Shown: in pieces, positions 1 to 7,415 of the stretch
How positions within the stretch are numbered: position 1 is the first letter of the stretch
Layout of the letters: the number at the start of each line of letters is the position of its first letter
Notes under the pieces: generated by a model
Told to the model about the DNA's origin: nothing
Database searches by the model: none
The model's input: only the letters and a program-made list of their open reading frames with translations
Source: JBOHUX01 sp050734915
Lineage (GTDB): Bacteria; Chloroflexota; Dormibacteria; Dormibacterales; Dormibacteraceae
Reading direction: 5' to 3'
DNA length: 24,910 nt
Assembly (NCBI GenBank): GCA_050734915.1
Contig: JBOHUX010000011.1
Span: 1 to 24,910, forward strand
Program-made: the position numbers and the translations under genes

Positions 1-133
1 CGGCGCGCTCGCCGACCACCTCCTCCGCCGCCCGGGGGAGGCTCTCGGCCGTGATCGTCTCGCCGCCCGCGGCACCGTTCCCCGCGGCCGCGGGGGCCCG
101 GCCGCGATCCCCCCCGGCGGGGGGGGGAAGGGG
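1..133. other. Left-edge segment, coding status unresolved
   Basis: On the minus strand the last 72 bases read as a plausible protein frame (AGGETITAESLPRAAEEVV...) with every visible third position G or C from about position 61 downward, as expected for a gene running off the left edge. No ATG, GTG, TTG or CTG occurs in that frame between the edge and the TGA at 134-136. The frame is the same one used by the upstream micro-ORF. The segment also holds homopolymers (C7 at 109-115, G9 at 119-127) where an assembly indel could hide a start. A plus-strand frame is also open here, but its third positions are less GC-biased. I cannot name a product. Confidence 0.25.
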
Positions 134-211
134 TCAGAAGCTCTTGGTCAGGAGGCGCAGCAGGCCCAGCCTGCGCAGCCTCGGCTTCCGGTACGGCGCC
201 CGAGCTCTCAT
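134..211 (-). CDS. 25-residue micro-ORF with lasso-RiPP-like leader motif
   Basis: A very short basic peptide starting at ATG 211-209 and ending at TGA 136-134. The start is well supported: AGGAGG (minus strand, 226-221) lies 9 bases upstream, the best ribosome binding site in this part of the window. The peptide contains Y-R-K-P-R-L-R-R-L-G-L-L-R-L-L-T, which fits the YxxPxLxxxGxxxxxT signature of lasso-peptide leaders, the segment bound by RRE (B1) proteins. Only three residues (KSF) follow the Thr, so there is no room for a lasso core. It is therefore either a leader-only or regulatory peptide, a truncated precursor, or a coincidental match. No RRE, B2 protease or cyclase gene is in the window. 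A palindromic box shared with three other units lies 70 bases upstream. Function unknown. Confidence 0.5.
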   Translation of the reverse strand: MRARAPYRKPRLRRLGLLRLLTKSF

Positions 212-216
212 GCGTT

Positions 217-226
217 CTCTCCTCCT
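217..226 (-). promoter_or_regulatory. Strong Shine-Dalgarno of the micro-ORF
   Basis: Minus strand reads AGGAGGAGAG, with AGGAGG separated by 9 bases from the ATG at 211-209. In a window where many genes have weak or no ribosome binding site, this is the main evidence that the 25-codon ORF is translated. Confidence 0.6.
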
Positions 227-281
227 GGAATCCGGTGGGTCGGTCGAGTCCAGTCTGAGCGGGCGAGCCCCCGCTGCCAAT

Positions 282-296
282 GGGACTTGCGTCCCG
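282..296 (-). promoter_or_regulatory. Palindromic box, copy 1 (upstream of micro-ORF)
   Basis: Read on the minus strand: CGGGAC-GCAA-GTCCC followed by ATTG. Perfect 5-bp half-sites GGGAC/GTCCC are separated by 4 bases. It lies 70 bases upstream of the micro-ORF start and about 57 bases beyond the stop of the NHL gene. The half-site and spacing layout matches that of DosR/DevR-type (NarL-family) response-regulator boxes. The cognate regulator is not in the window. Confidence 0.5.
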
Positions 297-352
297 GTCC
301 GGATCGACGTTCCCGGCGCCGCGGGGGGCGGCCGGCGGCACTCGTGCGCGCA

Positions 353-3300
353 TCAGTAGGCGAAGTACATGGGGCGTTCGACGAGGATGTGCACACCGTT
401 GGTTGACGTGACCTGGATCGAGTTCTCGACCGTCTGGCCGGGGAAGTCGGCGTTGACGGGCTCCGTGAAGCGCGAGTTGGCGGGGACCGTGAGATTGGGG
501 ATGACCTTGACTCCCCCGCCGCGCAAAAGATAGGTGATGGTGACCTTGGCGTCTTTGCCGGTGTCGTTGAGGATGGTCAGGTACTCGTCGAAGTTGGTCG
601 GAGTGACGTAGCCCTCGGCGAACTGGAACGAGGTGCCCAGCTGGGAGTCGTCGACGGCGATGGCGTCGTGGCCGCCGGTCCACTTGCTGTTGTAGTCGAA
701 GTACATCGGCCGCTCGACCAGCACCGGCAGGGGCTGGCCGGTGAAGGACACGGCCGCAGAATGGATGTGCAGGCCCAGCGAGGTGGCCTGGGTGAAGTCC
801 CCGTTGACGAGGTGGGTGCCGCGGGAGTGGGGGTCGACGGTCATCTTCATCTGGATCGGCGCCCCGCCTTGAACCTCGTAGGTGACGGTGAGGTACGCGG
901 TCTGGTCATTCGGGTTGAGGACGGTCAGCCACTCGTCGAAGGTGTCGGGCGTGACGTAGCCCTCGGCCAGGTTGAGGTCGGAGCTGAGGTGGGTCGCGCC
1001 CACCACAACGTCCCCGCCGGTCCAGTCGAGGTGGCGGTTCCCCTGGCCCTGGTAGTCGAAGTACATGGGCCGCTCGGCCAGGAACAGGACGTCGCTGCCG
1101 GGGTGGGACCTGACCTCGATGGAGACGTTCCGGCCCGGGCCGGCCTGGTCCGTGGCGTTGACGTACACGGTGGCGCGGCTGTGGGCGGGGATCGTCCTCT
1201 GGACCACCTTGGGCGCGGCGCCGTCGCCGAAGAAGTAGGTGATGTCGACCTGCGCAGCCCGGCTGGGGTCGGGGTTCATCAGGGTCAGGTACTCGTCGAA
1301 GCCAGAGCCGGTGTAGCCCTCGGCGAAGTAGAAGTCGGAGCCCAGGGACCGGGCGCCCATGACGTCGTCGCCGCCCGTCCAGCCCTTGACGTTGGGCTCG
1401 TAGTTGAAGTACATCGGGCGCTCCGCGACGAAGGGCGCGGCCGCGTAGAGGTGGGCGGAGACGTTCTGGCCGGCACCCACCTCCTGGTTGACGTTGATCG
1501 TGGTCCGGCTCTGGGCGTCGAGTGCGTAGACGCGGGTGATGACGGTCCCGGTGTCGAGCAGGTAGTCGACGCAGAGCGGCTGGGCGGCGCCGGGGTTCTG
1601 GACCGTCAGGTACTCCTGAAAGCCGGCGCCCGTGTAGCCCTCGGCGAAGTAGGCGTCGAACCATCCGGACGCGACGCCGACGGCGTCCGAGCCCCCCGTC
1701 CAGGGACGGCCGGGGTCGGGGGGCCCGGCAGCGCCGGCGCTGCCCGCCTTCGGACAGACCGGCCGCGTTGCCAGGCCGGCGAGGCCGATCGACTGGGAGG
1801 CCCCGTTGACGTCATCGTCGGTGACGGTCAGGGTGCCGGCCAGCGAGCCGAGCGACATGGGCGCGAAGGTGACCGAGATCGAGCAGGTGACCGTCGGCGC
1901 GAGCGTCGCCGGACAGCTGCTGGTCTCCGCGAAATCGCCGGTGGTGGAGACGCCCGAGATGTGCAGCGGCGCGCTCCCCGAGTTGGTGAGCACGACGGCC
2001 TGAGAGGGGCTGGTGGTGCCGGGACGGCGCCCCGGGAAGCTCAGGCCGCCGGGGCTGAGCGAGGCCCCCGCGGTGGCCGTGATGGTCTCCGTGAGGGGCG
2101 GCGACGCGGCGCCCCCGAAGCCGGCGTCGCCGCCGTACACGGCCGTGATGGAGTGCGTGCCCACCTGTAGGGCGGAGGTGGTGATGGAAGCCTGCCCGGC
2201 GCCGTTCAGGTGGGCGGATCCGATCACGCTCCCGCCGTCCTCGAAGGTTACCGAGCCCGACGGCGACCCGGCCCCAGGGCCCGCCGGGGTGACGGTCGCG
2301 GTGAACGCGACGGGCTTGCCCTTCGCCATCGGGTCGGCGGTCGAGGTGAGCGATACCGACGTTGCGTCGAGGGTGTTGGTCAGCGAGAACGCGGTGGTCA
2401 GCGAGGTGCCGTCCACCGTCGCGGTGACCGCGAACGAGCCGGCCGTCCGGTTGGCGGTGAGCGTCGCGCTGGCCAGCCCGTACGAATCGGTCCTGGTGAC
2501 GTACGTGGGCTGGCCCCCGGCGAAGCTGCCCGAGGCCCCGCTCACGGGCGCCGCGAACCTGACGCCGATGCCGGCCAGCGGATGGCCCCCGCCGTCGGTG
2601 ACCGAGACCACCAGCGGGGCGGCGTACTGCGTTCCCACCGCCGCGCTCTGCGGCGTGCCCGATGTCGGCGACACCGCGGCGGGCGGGTTGAGGAGCACCT
2701 CGCGGATCCGGTTGTTGTAGGAGTCGGAGATGAAGACGTCCCCCGTGCGGGCGTCGAAGACGATCCCATAGGGCTGGTTGAGCGCCGCCTGGGCGGCCGG
2801 CCCACCGTCCCCCGAGTAGGCGTTGTTGCCGGTGCAGGCGGCCGGAGCCGGGCCGGGCGGGCAGATCACCTGTCCGGCCACCAGGCTGATCGTCCCGCTC
2901 GCCTTCGAGACCTCTCGGACCAGGTTGTTGCCGCTGTCCGAGACGAGGAGGTTGCCTCCGGCGTCGAACGCGATCGCGAGCGGGTTCTCGAGGGTGGCGC
3001 GGCTGGCCGGGCCGCCGTCACCGGTGTACCCGGGAGTGCCGATCGTCCCCGCGACCGTGTAGATGTCGCCGGCGCTCATCGGCGACGTCTGGCCGAAGAC
3101 GTCGCCCCCGGCCGCCGCCACCTCGCGCACCACCTTGTTGTCCTCGTCCGCGATGAAGAGGTTGCCGGCGGGATCGAGTGCGAGCCCGCTCGGGTCATAG
3201 AGGGCGGCGGTGGTGGCGGCCACGCCGTCGGCGGTCGAGGTGCCCCCCCCGGCGATCGTGTAGATGTCACCCGGCGTCATCGACGCGGAGGGCTGGCCGA

Positions 3301-3979
3301 GCAGGTGGCCGGCGGCGGCCGCCACCTCGCGGACGCGGTCGGAGCCGTTGCCGGTGATGAACAGGTTTCCGGCGCCGTCGAGGGCGACCCCCGAGGGCAG
3401 ACCCAGCGTGGCCGCCGTGGCAGGACCGGCATCGCCGAGCGAGCCGGGGGCGACGCCGCACTGGCCGGCCACGGTGGCGATGTCCCCGGAGGCGGCCGCC
3501 ACCCTGCGGACGCAGTCGTTGGCGGTGTCGGCGATGTAGAGATTCCCCCCGGCGTCGGCGGCCACCCCTTGCGGCTGGTTGAGCGTGGCGGCGGTGCCGG
3601 GTCCGCCGTCGCCCGCGTGGCCGGCGACACCCTTGGTGCCCGCGATCGTGTAGACGTCGCCGGCGGTCAGGTAGCGCCCGAAGCTCTGTCCGGAGCTGGC
3701 GGGGATCTCGCTCACGACGTCGTCGCCATAGCCGGCGATGAAGATGTCCCCGGCCGCGTCCACGGCGATCCCGGCGGGCGTATTGAGGCCGGTGGCGGTG
3801 GCAACGGCCCCCGACGTGTAGCTCTGGCTTCCGTCACCGGCGTAGGTATAGATGTTGGGACCCGCGCCCGCGGCCTCGGCGACGAGCGCCGAGGGCGGCG
3901 GGCCGGCGCTCGCGATGGTCAGCGCGCCGATCACGGCGGAGAGCAGGGTCCCGTGGCGGATTCGCCCGGACGCGTTCAT
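353..3979 (-). CDS. Secreted NHL-repeat / Ig-like multidomain surface protein
   Basis: A 1208-residue protein with an N-terminal signal-like segment (about residues 1-38: short basic head, hydrophobic stretch, Ala-rich end), so probably exported. About six NHL-type units follow (residues 40-430, recurring GDGGPA..A.L..P.G.A.D..GN..I.D..N..VR.V), expected to fold as a beta-propeller. Next come a Big_1-like Ig domain (about 435-535), a second Ig-like domain of the Big_3_5 type (about 536-630) and an ASH/choice-of-anchor-D-like domain (about 637-740). The last 450 residues are four units starting near 760, 866, 986 and 1099, each with WTGG.D..G, (F)AEGY, F.E(Y/W)LT..N and closing ERPMYF.Y. The protein ends exactly on such a motif, with no LPXTG or PEP-CTERM anchor. 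GGAGG sits 10 bases before the ATG. Probably a surface or matrix protein co-regulated with the polysaccharide; ligand unknown. Confidence 0.88.
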   Translation of the reverse strand: MNASGRIRHGTLLSAVIGALTIASAGPPPSALVAEAAGAGPNIYTYAGDGSQSYTSGAVATATGLNTPAGIAVDAAGDIFIAGYGDDVVSEIPASSGQSFGRYLTAGDVYTIAGTKGVAGHAGDGGPGTAATLNQPQGVAADAGGNLYIADTANDCVRRVAAASGDIATVAGQCGVAPGSLGDAGPATAATLGLPSGVALDGAGNLFITGNGSDRVREVAAAAGHLLGQPSASMTPGDIYTIAGGGTSTADGVAATTAALYDPSGLALDPAGNLFIADEDNKVVREVAAAGGDVFGQTSPMSAGDIYTVAGTIGTPGYTGDGGPASRATLENPLAIAFDAGGNLLVSDSGNNLVREVSKASGTISLVAGQVICPPGPAPAACTGNNAYSGDGGPAAQAALNQPYGIVFDARTGDVFISDSYNNRIREVLLNPPAAVSPTSGTPQSAAVGTQYAAPLVVSVTDGGGHPLAGIGVRFAAPVSGASGSFAGGQPTYVTRTDSYGLASATLTANRTAGSFAVTATVDGTSLTTAFSLTNTLDATSVSLTSTADPMAKGKPVAFTATVTPAGPGAGSPSGSVTFEDGGSVIGSAHLNGAGQASITTSALQVGTHSITAVYGGDAGFGGAASPPLTETITATAGASLSPGGLSFPGRRPGTTSPSQAVVLTNSGSAPLHISGVSTTGDFAETSSCPATLAPTVTCSISVTFAPMSLGSLAGTLTVTDDDVNGASQSIGLAGLATRPVCPKAGSAGAAGPPDPGRPWTGGSDAVGVASGWFDAYFAEGYTGAGFQEYLTVQNPGAAQPLCVDYLLDTGTVITRVYALDAQSRTTINVNQEVGAGQNVSAHLYAAAPFVAERPMYFNYEPNVKGWTGGDDVMGARSLGSDFYFAEGYTGSGFDEYLTLMNPDPSRAAQVDITYFFGDGAAPKVVQRTIPAHSRATVYVNATDQAGPGRNVSIEVRSHPGSDVLFLAERPMYFDYQGQGNRHLDWTGGDVVVGATHLSSDLNLAEGYVTPDTFDEWLTVLNPNDQTAYLTVTYEVQGGAPIQMKMTVDPHSRGTHLVNGDFTQATSLGLHIHSAAVSFTGQPLPVLVERPMYFDYNSKWTGGHDAIAVDDSQLGTSFQFAEGYVTPTNFDEYLTILNDTGKDAKVTITYLLRGGGVKVIPNLTVPANSRFTEPVNADFPGQTVENSIQVTSTNGVHILVERPMYFAY

Positions 3980-3989
3980 GCCCGTCCAG

Positions 3990-3994
3990 CCTCC
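3990..3994 (-). promoter_or_regulatory. Ribosome binding site of the NHL-repeat gene
   Basis: Minus strand GGAGG lies 10 bases upstream of the ATG at 3979-3977 and supports this start over internal ones. It also places the signal-like segment at the true N-terminus. Confidence 0.5.
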
Positions 3995-4013
3995 GGCCCC
4001 GCGCCGGCTCGGT

Positions 4014-4051
4014 CAATGGGACAGCCGGGGCGACCGGGGACTGCGGTCCCG
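4014..4051 (-). promoter_or_regulatory. Palindromic box, copy 2, plus extra half-site (upstream of NHL gene)
   Basis: Minus strand: CGGGAC-CGCA-GTCCC (4051-4037), then 14 bases later a lone GTCCCATTG (4022-4014) identical to the right half and flank of copy 1. The full palindrome ends 57 bases upstream of the NHL-gene ATG. This is the most symmetric copy together with copy 1. It sits in the divergent region shared with the first CpsD-like gene, so it could serve either direction. Confidence 0.5.
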
Positions 4052-4091
4052 AGGCCCGGCACGCGCGCAGGATGAGGGCGGGGGTCCGGTC

Positions 4092-4123
4092 TGTCCCGCC
4101 CCCGCCGGGACGGGAGGCCCATG
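4092..4123 (+). promoter_or_regulatory. Palindromic box, copy 3 (upstream of first CpsD-like gene)
   Basis: TGTCCCG (4092-4098), 7 bases, CGGGAC (4106-4111), GGGA, GGCCC (4116-4120), ATG. The outer halves form a GTCCCG-N7-CGGGAC inverted repeat. The inner part keeps CGGGAC-N4-GNCCCAT as in the other copies, with one mismatch in the right half. The element ends 97 bases before the GTG at 4218, almost the same layout and distance as copy 4. Confidence 0.45.
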
Positions 4124-4217
4124 GCGGCGGCGGGCGGGGCGGCCTAGCATTCGACCACATGTCACCCCCGGCCATTCCCGAGGTTTCCCGCATGCCTGCT
4201 GCGCGGGCGGCGTGCCT

Positions 4218-4946
4218 GTGAGCACCCTCCAGGAGGTGACCGGCTCCCGGCGCCCGCTGCTGCCACCCGCCCCGGGCCTCGCGAGTGCCGCCGAGGGGAA
4301 TCGCGGCTGGACCGAACGTCTCGGCATGCCCCCCCCGTTCGTGGACCGCTGCCGGGCCGCCTACCTGTCGGTCGCCTTCGATGAGGCTGCCCCGCGGGTG
4401 CTCGGCGTCACGAGCGCGCACCACGGCGAGGGCAAGACCGCGGTGGCACTCGGGATCCTGACCGCGATGGCCTTCGACACCGCCGAGCCGAGCGTGCTGG
4501 TCGAGTGCGACCTCGCCAGCGGGTCGGGACTCGACCGCGACTTCGACTTCGACTCCTCGCCCGGCCTCCTCGACTGGGTGGACGGCATCAGCGGCCTGCG
4601 GATGGTGCGGATGGCGCCCTTCCAGAACGCCTACGCCATCCCCGCCGGGGGCGCCGCGGACGATCCCGGCCGCGCCGCCCACCAGCTCCTTCGCCGGAAC
4701 CTGATCGAGACCCTGACCGAGGAGTTCAAGAACGTGGTCATCGACCTGCCGCCGATGCTGGGCGTCGCCGGCAGCGAGGTGCTCGCGCAACTGGCGTCGC
4801 GGGTGCTGGTCGTCACCAGGAGCGGCGTCTCCCGCCCGCGTGAGCTGCAGAGCGTGATCGATGCGGTCGGCCGCGACCGGCTGCGGGGAATCGTGTTCAA
4901 CGCCCACGACCCCCAGATGCCGGCCTGGCTCGATCGAATCGTCTGA
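4218..4946 (+). CDS. CpsD/CapB-like P-loop ATPase (tyrosine-kinase-type domain)
   Basis: A 242-residue cytoplasmic ATPase of the CpsD/CapB/Wzc-kinase type that normally partners a Wzz-like membrane protein to control polysaccharide polymerisation. Visible motifs: Walker A HGEGKT (GEGKT at residues 70-74), Walker A' VLVECDL (Asp98) and Walker B VVIDLPP (Asp176). The C-terminus lacks the Tyr-rich tail typical of BY-kinases, so classical autophosphorylation is doubtful. The start is uncertain. GTG 4218 is used here; GTG 4212 and 4236 are alternatives. ATG 4192, preceded by GAGGT at 4180-4184, opens a 9-codon ORF in another frame whose TGA overlaps GTG 4218 as GTGA, which could couple translation. 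It is a paralogue of the gene at 8534 and lies directly before a GT4 gene. Confidence 0.82.
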   Translation: MSTLQEVTGSRRPLLPPAPGLASAAEGNRGWTERLGMPPPFVDRCRAAYLSVAFDEAAPRVLGVTSAHHGEGKTAVALGILTAMAFDTAEPSVLVECDLASGSGLDRDFDFDSSPGLLDWVDGISGLRMVRMAPFQNAYAIPAGGAADDPGRAAHQLLRRNLIETLTEEFKNVVIDLPPMLGVAGSEVLAQLASRVLVVTRSGVSRPRELQSVIDAVGRDRLRGIVFNAHDPQMPAWLDRIV

Positions 4947-4948
4947 CC

Positions 4949-5017
4949 GGGGCCGCGGCGGGCACCCCGCGACCGGGCGGCGGGCCGGGAAGGAGGGGGC
5001 CGCGGCGGGCACCCCGC
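4949..5017. repeat. 22-bp perfect direct repeat, 47-bp period
   Basis: The same 22 bases (beginning GGGGCCGCGG and ending GGGCACCCCGC) occur at 4949-4970 and 4996-5017. Between them lie 25 bases that end in AAGGAGG (the last two bases of this string overlap the second copy's flank). The repeat covers the junction between the CpsD-like stop and the start of the glycosyltransferase, where no ordinary start codon is found at a good distance from the ribosome binding site. Confidence 0.8.
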
Positions 5018-5043
5018 CCCTGCGCGTTGCGCTCGCCCCCTGG

Positions 5044-6111
5044 ATGGTGGCCGGTGTGCAGGCCCAGTACACGGTCCTCGAGGCCATGCTCCCGGAGACC
5101 GTCCAGGTGCGGCGCACGGCGGAGGTCTTCCCCCACCTCGAGGGCGGGCTCGTCGAGCGGCTGCCGCTGGCCGCCAGCGCGCGGGGGACGCTGAGGTCGT
5201 CGCTCACGCTTCTCCCGCTCCTGGCCACGCTCCGGCTCGACGCGGTCTGGTCCCAGGTATCCCTACCCCTGCTTCCCTTCGCGCTCGCCAGGGGCGCCCG
5301 CACGCCGATCTTCTTCGCCATCGACTCCACCCCCCGGCTGATGTCCACCCTCCGGCCCCACTACCCGGACGCCGCCGACCTGACGACCCGGAAGGGGGCC
5401 CTGGGGGACCGGCTCTTCGGAGTCTTCGCCCGCCGGTGCGCCCGGCTCCTCCCCTGGTCCCGCTGGGCGGCCGCCTCGATGATCGGCGACTACGGGGCCG
5501 ATCCGGCCCGGGTCGAGGTGGTCGCCCCGGGGGTGGACGTGGACCGTTGGTCACCGGGCGCCGCCCCGCCCTCCCGCGGCCCGGCGCGGTTCCTGTTCGT
5601 GGGCGGGGACTTCCAGCGCAAGGGGGGCGGGCTTCTGCTGGAGGCCTTCCGGCGCCTGCACTCGCCCTGTGAACTGCATCTGGTCACCCGCGAGCCTCCT
5701 CCGGTCGAGCCGGGGGTCACCATCCATACCGGGCTGGAGCCGGGCGACCCTCGACTGCTGGAGCTCTACCGCTCCGCCGACGTCTTCGTCCTCCCCACGC
5801 TGGCCGACTGCTTCTCGATCGCCGCCCTGGAGGCCATGGCCTGCGGGGTGCCGGTGATCACCTCCCGGGTGGGAGGCATTCCCGAGATCGTCGACGACGG
5901 CGCCACCGGGGCGCTCCTGGAGCCCGGCGACGGCGCCGCGCTTCGGCAGGCGATGGACGGGCTGGCCGGAGACCCGACGCGGCGCCAGAGATGGGGTGCG
6001 GCGGCCCGGAGGGTCGCCGTGCGCCGGTTCGACGCCACCGTCCAGTCGGCGCGGACCGCCGAGCTGATGCTGGCCGCGGTCCGGGGAGCCGGAGGGGCCT
6101 CAGCGGGATAG
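5044..6111 (+). CDS. Family 4 glycosyltransferase (first copy)
   Basis: A GT-B fold retaining glycosyltransferase of at least 355 residues that would add a sugar to the growing lipid-linked unit at the cytoplasmic membrane. The C-terminal half shows the GT4 signature: FLFVGGDFQRKGG, SADVFVLPTLADCF and EAMACGVPVITSRVGGIPE. The usual E-x7-E begins with Asp (DCFSIAALE), as it does in the paralogue at 10902. ATG 5044 is the only good in-frame start near the gene. The in-frame residues just upstream (LRVALAP) look like the first beta strand, so translation may begin at CTG 5020 or the start may be disturbed by the 22-bp repeat. The 3' end overlaps the convergent GT9 gene by 12 bases. Confidence 0.82.
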   Translation: MVAGVQAQYTVLEAMLPETVQVRRTAEVFPHLEGGLVERLPLAASARGTLRSSLTLLPLLATLRLDAVWSQVSLPLLPFALARGARTPIFFAIDSTPRLMSTLRPHYPDAADLTTRKGALGDRLFGVFARRCARLLPWSRWAAASMIGDYGADPARVEVVAPGVDVDRWSPGAAPPSRGPARFLFVGGDFQRKGGGLLLEAFRRLHSPCELHLVTREPPPVEPGVTIHTGLEPGDPRLLELYRSADVFVLPTLADCFSIAALEAMACGVPVITSRVGGIPEIVDDGATGALLEPGDGAALRQAMDGLAGDPTRRQRWGAAARRVAVRRFDATVQSARTAELMLAAVRGAGGASAG

Positions 6112-7281
6112 GGCGCCCGGCGCCGCTCCCTCCTGGGGGGCGGCGGAGGCCCGCTCCAGCAGCCGGTCGGCCGCCTCGCACGCCTCCTCGGGGGTGATCT
6201 GGGCGAGCGAGCTGTTCTCCCGGCAGGAGGAGGAATGGCACGCCCCCTCGCGGAAGCGGCAGTGGGGGTTCGGCGCCGGCGCCAGGGCGCCGCCGGGCCA
6301 GTGCTGGAGCGGGATCGTCAGGCCCTCCCGCACCTCCTCCGGGAGCGGCCCGTTGGGATCCACCGCCTCGATCCCGAAGAGGATCACCGAGGGGGTGCGC
6401 TGGGCGAGCGCGACCTGCGTCATCGCGCTGTCTGCCGCGACCACCAGCCTCGAGCGGGCGACGAGGTCGAAGAGCATGGGGATGGTCGTCCGGCCCAGCA
6501 GGGGGACGATCGGGTGCCGGCTGAGCCGCCCGATCTCGGCCAGCTTCTCCGCCTCGAACGTCTCTCCTGTCCCGCTCACGAGGACCCTCAGCCCCCACCG
6601 CTCCGACAGGTGGTCGGCCAGCGCCGCCCACTTGTCGCCGCGCCACTCGTTGCAGCCCCAATGAGAGGCGGTCTGCAGCGTCGCGAGGCCGTCCCCCGGC
6701 GCGATGCCGGCCTCGCCCAGGACGCGATCCAGCTCCGCCCGGGCCGGGCGCTCGACCCAGCTCAGCTCCGGATATCGGGGGCTGCAGGGGATGCCCAGCA
6801 GCTTCAGGGCGGCCAGGTTCGCCACCCGGTTCGAGCCGGAGCGGGGCTCGGGTCCGAGATCGTCCGTCAGGAGCCTGGCCGCCCATCCCTGCTGGTGGTA
6901 GCCGATGCGGGTCCGGGACCGGCTCGCCCAACCGGCCAGGAGGGCGCCCGGCGGACAGAACCGGAGCCCGATCGTGATGTCGAAGCCGCCCGCCGCGGCG
7001 GCCAGGAAGGCGGCGCGCCGCGACGCGCGTCCGAGCCGGCCCCGGCGGCCGTAGGTGAACGGATGCAGGACGCCGTCCACGTAGGGACAGCCCTCGAGCG
7101 CGCCCCGGACGTACTCGTTCACCGCGACCGTGATCCGCGCGTCGGGGTGGCCGGCGCGAAGGTCCCGAAGCGCCGGCAGCGCGCCCACGAGATCGCCGAG
7201 GTGGCCCCTCGCGATGACCAGGATGCGCGGCGGGCGGGGACCGGCACCGGCGCGCGGGCGGGGAAGGAGGTCAGGAGTCAA
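6100..7281 (-). CDS. Family 9 (heptosyltransferase-like) glycosyltransferase, first copy
   Basis: A 393-residue GT-B protein of the ADP-heptose:LPS heptosyltransferase family. The N-terminus has the family strand-loop ILVIARGHLGDLVGALPAL; the C-terminal domain has VVAADSAMTQVALAQRTPSVILFG, the donor-binding region, with DSA instead of the common D(T/S)G. The actual sugar cannot be assigned, and heptose is not implied. Near the C-terminus is FREGACHSSSC, matching FHDGTCHDYSC in the other GT9 of this window. The start is TTG 7281, with no clear ribosome binding site. It lies alone on the minus strand between two plus-strand polysaccharide units, sharing the 264-bp divergent region with the Wzz-like operon. 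Confidence 0.82.
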   Translation of the reverse strand: MTPDLLPRPRAGAGPRPPRILVIARGHLGDLVGALPALRDLRAGHPDARITVAVNEYVRGALEGCPYVDGVLHPFTYGRRGRLGRASRRAAFLAAAAGGFDITIGLRFCPPGALLAGWASRSRTRIGYHQQGWAARLLTDDLGPEPRSGSNRVANLAALKLLGIPCSPRYPELSWVERPARAELDRVLGEAGIAPGDGLATLQTASHWGCNEWRGDKWAALADHLSERWGLRVLVSGTGETFEAEKLAEIGRLSRHPIVPLLGRTTIPMLFDLVARSRLVVAADSAMTQVALAQRTPSVILFGIEAVDPNGPLPEEVREGLTIPLQHWPGGALAPAPNPHCRFREGACHSSSCRENSSLAQITPEEACEAADRLLERASAAPQEGAAPGALSR

Positions 7282-7415
7282 GGCAAGGCAAGAGTGCCAG
7301 GCGGGCGGCCGGTCCGCAACCGGTTACTTGCCGCCCGGACGGGCGCGAAGTCCCGGGCCGGGCCGCCTCCGGTGACGAGCGCCCGCGCCCGGCGCCCCAC
7401 TGCCGGGCACCGCCT

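Noticed and set aside
134..211. Calling the micro-ORF a complete lasso peptide precursor
   Set aside because: Only three residues follow the leader Thr and no maturation genes are in the window; only the leader signature is supported.
313..335. GC hairpin downstream of the NHL gene stop as a terminator
   Set aside because: CCGGC/GCCGG can pair but the stem is imperfect and no T-run follows on the minus strand; such pairings are expected by chance at this GC content.
353..1700. C-terminal repeats as a sortase or PEP-CTERM anchor
   Set aside because: No LPXTG, no PEP motif, no terminal hydrophobic helix or basic tail; the protein ends on ERPMYFAY.
668..2170. Long plus-strand open frame opposite the NHL gene
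   Set aside because: Antisense shadow of a GC-rich repeat gene: low-complexity Val/Gly/Arg/Asp-rich product and no domain, while the minus frame has clear domains and a signal segment.
4949..5017. Direct repeats as a CRISPR or attachment site
   Set aside because: Only two copies, very GC-rich, no cas or integrase gene, and no tRNA nearby.
3834..5348. Minus-strand 504-residue open frame across the CpsD-like gene
   Set aside because: Overlaps two clear opposite-strand genes and their promoter region; its composition is that of a GC-rich shadow.
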